Shown here in pieces: positions 51,143 through 55,515 of a stretch of 55,515 nt of DNA (positions within the stretch are counted from its first letter, which is position 1; every line of letters begins with the position of its first letter). This stretch comes from Fibrobacterota bacterium. GTDB lineage: Bacteria > Fibrobacterota > Chitinivibrionia > Chitinivibrionales > Chitinispirillaceae. The position numbers and the translations under genes are program-made. Below the pieces are notes generated by a model. The model was not told where the DNA came from. It saw nothing but the letters and a program-made list of their open reading frames with translations, and ran no database searches. The stretch spans positions 1-55,515 of the forward strand of contig JAEZKC010000110.1 in the NCBI GenBank assembly GCA_023436205.1. The letters run 5' to 3'.

Positions 51143-51395
51143 TTTTCCTGGCGTTTCTGTTTCTTTCGAATCAAACATAGTCAGTTTCCCCCTGAAAGCG
51201 TTTCGATAGCGGAGGGTATCACCTCCAATCCCTCAGAATGATCCAATGTTCTCTTAGGCGATGCTGTTTTGAGTCCATTCGATCGGCAGAACCGTGGTCC
51301 AGAGTAAGGAGAAAGTCCACGGAACGCAATTTGCAGGTAAAAAAGGTTGTCCCAGAGTGCCACATCAACTGCATTCAAGAGGAAGGTGCTGTCAC

Positions 51396-51848
51396 ATGAA
51401 TATGAGGCCATATACTAGACTTTCCCTGGCCATAACGGCAAATTTTCTGATAATGTGGGCCCTCACCTATGTGGGAGTAAACCAGCTCAGTCATATTTAC
51501 CTCAACCTCAACCGCTTCTACATGGCCGTGGTAATGGCAGCCCCCATGCTGATCGTCATGCTCACAGCCATGTGGGGAATGTTCCCCGACAAGAGGGTGA
51601 ATGCTGTCATCTATGCAGGAGCAGCCCTCATATTTCTGACTGCCTTCTGGGCCATCCGGGCTCAGGCATTAATTAACGACGAGCAGCTATCGCGCTCCAT
51701 GATCCCGCACCACTCCATTGCCATTAAAAACTGCGAACGCGCAAAACTTGATGATCCGGAGAGCATCCGGTTATGCGAGCAGATCATCAGATCGCAGCGG
51801 GAGGAGATTGCACAGATGCAGCAGATACTTGAGCGGCTTGAGCAGTGA
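51396..51848 (+). CDS. DUF305 family membrane protein
   Basis: The 150-residue product has three N-terminal membrane helices (about 8-28, 42-62 and 70-92) and a short DUF305 tail, with SMIPHHSIAIKNCERA and the LCEQIIRSQREEIAQM helix. The HH pair is the family hallmark and may bind metal. AGGAAGG precedes the ATG at 51396; the longer frame from 51294 lacks family sequence. The 253 bases upstream of it hold no recognised feature. Confidence 0.85.
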   Translation: MNMRPYTRLSLAITANFLIMWALTYVGVNQLSHIYLNLNRFYMAVVMAAPMLIVMLTAMWGMFPDKRVNAVIYAGAALIFLTAFWAIRAQALINDEQLSRSMIPHHSIAIKNCERAKLDDPESIRLCEQIIRSQREEIAQMQQILERLEQ

Positions 51849-51882
51849 AACAGCCTGGAAAATCTCGGTCAAAGCTGGAAAC

Positions 51883-52263
51883 GTGGCAGCATCAATAAAG
51901 AAAATCGCACTCTTTCTGATCAGTGCCGCTTTGACTGGACTGATCTATATCGCAGTGCTTTACTTTCTGGTAGACGTGTGGAACATAAGATTGTATGTTG
52001 CTGTTGCTGTTGCGTACCTTTCAGCAATGTCCTTTTATTTTCTGATCAACAAGCTCCTCGTTTTCAAAAAAACCGTTGTGACACATCGGCTTCTCCCTCA
52101 AGTTCTCAAATTCGCAGTCATGCTGGTTGCAAATTACCTCATCACATTCTTTCTGGTTTGGCTTTTCGCAAAGTACACAGGTGAAGTTTACTCCGGCTCC
52201 ATAGCTGCCGGGATTGTAACCACGCTGGTTGCTTACCTGGTCTTTGATAGGATTTTCAGGTAG
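51883..52263 (+). CDS. GtrA-like four-helix membrane protein
   Basis: The 126-residue protein has four membrane helices with GtrA-type pattern (FLISAALTGLIYIAVLYFLV; AVAYLSAMSFYFLINKLLVFK; LKFAVMLVANYLITFFLVWLF; GIVTTLVAYLVFDRIF). GtrA proteins are linked to lipid-linked sugar translocation. No ATG is available; GTG 51883 gives the expected N-terminus (VAASIKKIALFLI). It lies 34 bases after the DUF305 gene. Confidence 0.75.
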   Translation: MAASIKKIALFLISAALTGLIYIAVLYFLVDVWNIRLYVAVAVAYLSAMSFYFLINKLLVFKKTVVTHRLLPQVLKFAVMLVANYLITFFLVWLFAKYTGEVYSGSIAAGIVTTLVAYLVFDRIFR

Positions 52264-52393
52264 CGAGGTGTTGTTCCCGATGGATTCGTGAATGGTCGTC
52301 AGGCAGTGAATGCTGTGAACTATATGCATGAAGTCAAATTTCCTCGAGGATGCATGTTCGTGCTGCGGGGTTGCGAGACTTCAGGAGACCAAA

Positions 52394-52759
52394 ATGGCCG
52401 AAAACAGAAACGAGCGTTCAGAGATTACCGGCCGCCGCGCCCATATGGCTAATGAGCGCACCTTTCTGGCCTGGGTAAGGACAGCCATAGGGTTCATGGC
52501 ATTCGGGTTCGCAGTCCAGCGGTTTGCCTTTTTCGGATCTCAGCACACATCCCCGACATCGAGGCTTTCTCAACCTGCGGGGTTGATCCTTGTGGTTTTC
52601 GGAGTAGTGATGACTGTACTTGCGTTTGTGAGATTCAGGGCTGTTGAAAAGGCACTTCGGGAAGGGGTGTACAAGCCAAATCTGCTGCTCACGACAATGT
52701 TGACTTTTTTTGTGTTGGGGATGGGTGTTTTGCTGCTTGTCTATATGGTAAGAGTCTGA
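52394..52759 (+). CDS. DUF202 family membrane protein
   Basis: The 121-residue protein has three membrane helices and the DUF202 signature ANERTFLAWVRTAIGFMAFGFAVQRF at about 20-45. AGGAGA lies 6 bases before the ATG at 52394, which I choose over an upstream in-frame ATG at 52328 whose added residues are not family-like. It is probably in an operon with the DUF305 and GtrA-like genes, all small membrane proteins. Confidence 0.85.
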   Translation: MAENRNERSEITGRRAHMANERTFLAWVRTAIGFMAFGFAVQRFAFFGSQHTSPTSRLSQPAGLILVVFGVVMTVLAFVRFRAVEKALREGVYKPNLLLTTMLTFFVLGMGVLLLVYMVRV

Positions 52760-52812
52760 GCTACGTCTTGTAAAAATGTTGTGGCACCCGGCAGGAGAAT
52801 AAAACCTACTGA

Positions 52813-53976
52813 TTAACTGATGATAAATGCTGCTGACTGGCTTCTCAATCCTGCGCCGTCATCAACACAGAACAGGACCGCTTTTTCCGGATGCCTCCAT
52901 GAACAGCGCACATGTCCGCCCGGTGAACACTGGATTGCGTTGCGAAGCAGATTGGTCAAAGCCTGCTGCACCCGAATGGGATCCAGCTCTATGAGGTGTG
53001 AATCTTCGGGTCCTGCAGCTTCGATCCTTGTCCCGGCATCTCCGGCCTCCTGCTGAACGGACGCGACCGCTGAAGCCATCAGCTGAGCCGGGTCGGTTTC
53101 ACTGCAGCGCAGGGGGCTGCGGCGGCTGAAATCCAGCAGCTGTCTGATGATGTGTTCCATTCTGCTGACCTCTTCGCGAATGGAAATCAACGTTTCTCTG
53201 AACTTTTCCTGCAGATCCCCTCTTCTGAGTGCCCGCTGAGCCTTGCCGCTTATGACGCTCAGAGGCGTGTCCAGCTCATGGGCAGTACCGGCAGCAAGCC
53301 TCCCCAGAGCAGCAAGCTTCTGAGTGTGACGGAGCTTCTCCTCAAGCTCATGTTGCTTTCTGCGGTGTTCCTCGAGTGTGCTCTCGGCTTCTTATATACT
53401 GTCAAGCATGTGGTTGAGCGTCCCACCGAGAACGGAAATTTCCCGCGGCCCGCTCATTTTGTACCGCTGTTTGCGGTCGCCCTCTGCAATGCTGGACATT
53501 ACGCAGCTGAGCTTGTCAAGAAATCTTCCAAGCACCAGATGGTGCCCGAACAAAACTGCAAATGATAAAATGACAAGAAGAGCCCCCAGGCTCAGAATTC
53601 CCTGCATCCCTATGGAGTGCAGGTGATTCTCAAAATCACTCTTCTTTCTAGTCAGATGCAGCATTCCGGTAACCCTGCCCCCCAGATCGGTAAGGGGAAC
53701 AAAATAGGAATAGACCTGTCTGCCTGCTATCCGGCCATACTCTCCATATCTCTTCTCTCCTTCGCCCGGAAGCTTCTGTCGCTGGTCATTTTTGGATTCG
53801 GGGTGAGGAGGCCCCAGGCGCATGATCTCCTTGCCGCTTTGATCATAGATGTAAGCGCTGTAGACCCTCCCTATGGAGAATACCGACTCAAGAGCCTGGC
53901 GCATGCTGCCCATCCGGTCCCTTTCCAGAGCATGACTTACCCGCAGCTGTATCGCCCGCGCCACTAACTCCAGATC
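52813..53976 (-). pseudogene. Histidine kinase split by an internal stop and truncated at both ends
   Basis: One continuous reverse frame holds a sensor segment (SVFSIGRVYSAYIYDQSGKEIMRLGPP) and a membrane helix. HAMP follows (FLDKLSCVMSSIAEGDRKQRYKMSGPREISVLGGTLNHMLDSI), then TAA (53394-53392). In the same frame come a coiled-coil, HisKA (LAALGRLAAGTAHELDTPLSVISG) and the start of an HATPase (LTNLLRNAIQCSPG, CVDDGAGL). The ATPase ends abruptly after its G1 region. The N-terminal membrane helix is missing, with a stop at 53977-53979. One nonsense change plus lost ends make it non-functional. Confidence 0.82.
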
Positions 53977-54111
53977 CTAATTCGGTTCTGACCCGTATAT
54001 CAGCCGACAAGGATTTGGCCGAGAGGTTCCACAAGATTTTTGAGAATATGTGATAGACTTCCCGGAAGACGGCAGGCACCACCGGCTGTTGGTATGTGTA
54101 CTGCTGTCAGG

Positions 54112-54142
54112 AAAGCCCCTGCCCATGAAGCGGGGCTTTTTT
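54112..54142 (+). terminator. Strong intrinsic terminator
   Basis: AAAGCCCC (54112-54119) pairs with GGGGCTTT (54132-54139), and the stem runs into TTTTTT. It lies between the kinase remnant and the helicase remnant; the gene it served on the + strand is no longer recognisable. Confidence 0.75.
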
Positions 54143-54164
54143 CGTTTTATGTGTGTCGCCGGGC

Positions 54165-54545
54165 ACTTCAATCAGCGGACGGAGCATCTTGAAATCCTGC
54201 GGCGTTTACTTGTGAAAAGTGTCCCAAATCTTTTCCAACTGAAAGGTCGGTATGGGCAAAAAACAGGTGAAGGCGGTCATGGGACAGTTGAAGTTGATCG
54301 AGGGGGAACCGTTTGTCATCTTTGCAACCGGCCGCTATCTTGGCGAGAGTTTTGATCTTCCGGATCTCGGTGGGCTTTTCCTTATGTTTCCGATCTCGTG
54401 AAAGGGATACTGACTCAATACACGGGACGTCTACATCTCGTGCACGAAAGAAAACGGATGTTGTCATATACGATTATGTCGACCGGCATCCTGTGCTTGA
54501 TTGAATGCATAAAAAGCGTTTGAGAGGCTACGCGGCACTCGGTTA
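54165..54545 (+). pseudogene. C-terminal fragment of a superfamily II helicase
   Basis: Pieces in different frames join into a helicase C-terminal domain. They are NQRTEHLEILRRLL...NLFQLKG, then GMGKKQVKAVMGQLKLIEGEPFVIFATGRYLGESFD, then GILTQYTGRLHLVHERK, then DVVIYDYVDRHPVLD, stop, MHKKRLRGYAALGYS. This order matches helicases of the type found with TOTE-conflict-system primases and some restriction systems. Frameshifts lie near 54250, 54400 and 54450, and stops near 54400 and 54502. The ATPase half is absent. Confidence 0.72.
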
Positions 54546-54572
54546 TTCAGTGAAGAGAATAACGTTGCGGCT

Positions 54573-54919
54573 TTGAACGTGGCCCTTCCTCCATCACCAC
54601 CACTTAGGAAAGATAAAGTTGAACATTTCTTCAGGACAGTACGGGATTGTTTTCTCAGCGAGGGATGCGCCTTCAGATCGCCTGCAGAACTTAACGAGTG
54701 TTTTTCCTTTGGCTGCGGAAGGATTACAATCGCAAACCCCATGGAGGACTTGATGGTGCGACACCACTTGACACTTATCTCCTGAAAGCGGAAAACCGCA
54801 TCCGGCGCCTTGATGCCCATATCGATGCAGCTGAACTGTTCTGCAGAAAGGAGACTCGGCAAGTTGCCCACGATACAACATTCAGAATAAACTATGTGCT
54901 GTACGAAACTAAAGATTAA
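54573..54919 (+). pseudogene. C-terminal fragment of a DDE (rve-type) transposase
   Basis: KDKVEHFFRTVRDCFLSEG..PAELNECF is followed, in another frame, by FLWLRKDYNRKPHGGLDGATPLDTYL. It continues LFCRKETRQVAHDTTFRINYVLYETKD and stop. This is the end of the integrase core (the glutamate region, 'GKVEHFFRTVRD') and the C-terminal domain of transposases that work with an ExeA/TniB-like ATPase. A frameshift lies near 54700, and the catalytic aspartates are missing. Confidence 0.8.
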
Positions 54920-54968
54920 ATACCTGCCCTTACGGCAGAGAATTAGTGTTACCTGCCATTTGACGCCG

Positions 54969-55202
54969 ATGAATAAAGAACAGTGTTATGATTTTTTTGC
55001 TCACCAGCTTTCAGTGGTAAAGGCTTCTCAGAAAATACTTCTTGTCAATGCAGTGGAAACGGTTGTGTGCGCAAGCAAGGGTGTTCCAAGGCTGATAATT
55101 ACCATAGCATCCAGAGCGATATCTCACGCAGCGGTTAAAAAGAAGTGTTCGGTAGTAGATCAGGAGACGGTTAGGGTGCTCGATGAGCTTGGGCTTAAGT
55201 GA
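54969..55202 (+). pseudogene. C-terminal fragment of a TniB/ExeA-like AAA+ transposition ATPase
   Basis: The 77-codon frame reads FFAHQLSVVKASQKILLVNAVETVVCASKGVPRLIITIASRAISHAA...VVDQETVRVLDEL. This matches the last helical part of ExeA/TniB-type ATPases ('ASKGVPR.I...A..A'). Walker motifs are absent, so it is a remnant. It follows the transposase remnant in the order usual for such two-gene elements. Confidence 0.72.
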
Positions 55203-55422
55203 TTGTTGCGAATCGGACAGTTATCAGAACAACAAAAAGCAAAGAGAAGAAAAACTTGTAGGTAAAGCCTATCTGGCCAGTAGGCTATTAGGCAGAATAC
55301 TGACCGGGATTGACTCAGAATTTAGCGAGCAGTTTTACAAATTTGATGAAACAAGAGCTAAAAAGGTGATGACAAGAGCATCAGTAAAATCAAAAGCAAA
55401 TTCTTTGGAAGGTGCTCCGTGA
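55183..55422 (+). CDS. Short open frame, uncertain
   Basis: The 79-residue frame overlaps the end of the ATPase remnant by 20 bases. From about residue 16 it is basic and helical (KKQREEKLVGKAYLASRLLGRILTGIDSEFSEQFYKFDETRAKKVMTRAS). It could be a third small gene of the transposon or chance. No ribosome site or family is recognised. Confidence 0.25.
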   Translation: MSLGLSDCCESDSYQNNKKQREEKLVGKAYLASRLLGRILTGIDSEFSEQFYKFDETRAKKVMTRASVKSKANSLEGAP

Positions 55423-55458
55423 ATTGACTGTGGGGCAATTTTGGTTTCGCGAAATCCC

Positions 55459-55515
55459 GGTAGTCCGTCCCCTGAAATGCGGTAGTCCGTCCCCTGAAAT
55501 GCGGTAGTCCGTCCC
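55459..55515 (+). repeat. 22-bp tandem repeat at right window edge
   Basis: GGTAGTCCGTCCCC occurs at 55459, 55481 and (cut) 55503, with identical TGAAATGC spacers, giving an exact 22-bp period that runs off the window. The array probably extends further. Confidence 0.85.

Noticed and set aside
51181..51411. Reverse 76-codon frame between the Omp85 and DUF305 genes
   Set aside because: No ribosome site, signal or family resemblance, and it overlaps the start of the DUF305 gene.
1..55515. CRISPR array
   Set aside because: The only short regular repeats (22-bp GGTAGTCCGTCCCC units) have near-identical 8-base spacers, not unique spacers, and no cas gene is present.

Overview
The window reads as chromosome of a diderm (Gram-negative) bacterium. 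It encodes an Omp85 protein with TamB, a phosphate-selective porin, several lipoproteins with SPII-type signals, and a secreted beta-helix protein whose C-terminus looks like a type IX sorting tail. The gene mix suggests the FCB side of the tree, possibly Fibrobacterota or a relative. No rRNA or tRNA gene is present to confirm this, so the placement is a guess.

Layout, left to right. (1) 0.1-3.1 kb: two small conserved proteins, then a reverse-strand operon of a five-domain S1 RNA-binding protein and galE. (2) 3.3-5.0 kb: queD-queE-queC, the 7-deazaguanine (queuosine precursor) genes. (3) 5.2-10.2 kb: a lipoprotein, then a reverse-strand operon moxR-TPR protein-DUF58-M20 amidohydrolase. (4) 10.3-12.0 kb: a 56-residue membrane protein, a STAS protein and manA. 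(5) 12.1-20.9 kb: a complete phosphate-starvation locus (O/P-type porin, pstS, pstC, pstA, phoB, phoR, pstB, phoU). It is preceded by two groups of 11-bp direct repeats that look like Pho boxes. The porin gene has a frameshift. (6) 21-25.4 kb: beta-helix protein, ppk2 with a lipoprotein, and a VIT1/CCC1 transporter.

(7) 25.5-35.0 kb: a more A+T-rich reverse-strand cluster. It holds a soluble PAS/GAF histidine kinase, a large lipoprotein-like protein, an ECF sigma factor, a membrane anti-sigma candidate, a secreted caspase-like protease with an EF-hand loop and an apparent beta-barrel, a 7TMR-DISM membrane protein ending in a LuxR helix-turn-helix, and a small protein with an internal duplication. 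This is the best candidate for an undescribed system. (8) 35.3-37.1 kb: a redox/sulfur operon (ferredoxin, single-cysteine thioredoxin-like protein, CcdA, rhodanese) behind two perfect palindromes. (9) 37.1-42.4 kb: glgA, a DrrAB-type ABC exporter and a MATE exporter.

(10) 40.5-44.4 kb: a decay zone built around a dispersed repeat family. Two direct copies of about 204 bp flank the MATE gene, a 76-bp core recurs at 22.6 and 40.9 kb, and short GGTAGTCCGTCCCC units occur here and at both ends of the window. Three broken genes end at or inside these repeats. (11) 44.5-52.8 kb: tamB and an Omp85 gene with about six POTRA domains, then DUF305, GtrA-like and DUF202 membrane proteins. (12) 52.8-55.5 kb: a second decay zone with a nonsense-split histidine kinase, a frameshifted helicase fragment, remnants of a DDE transposase and its AAA+ helper, and a terminal 22-bp tandem repeat.
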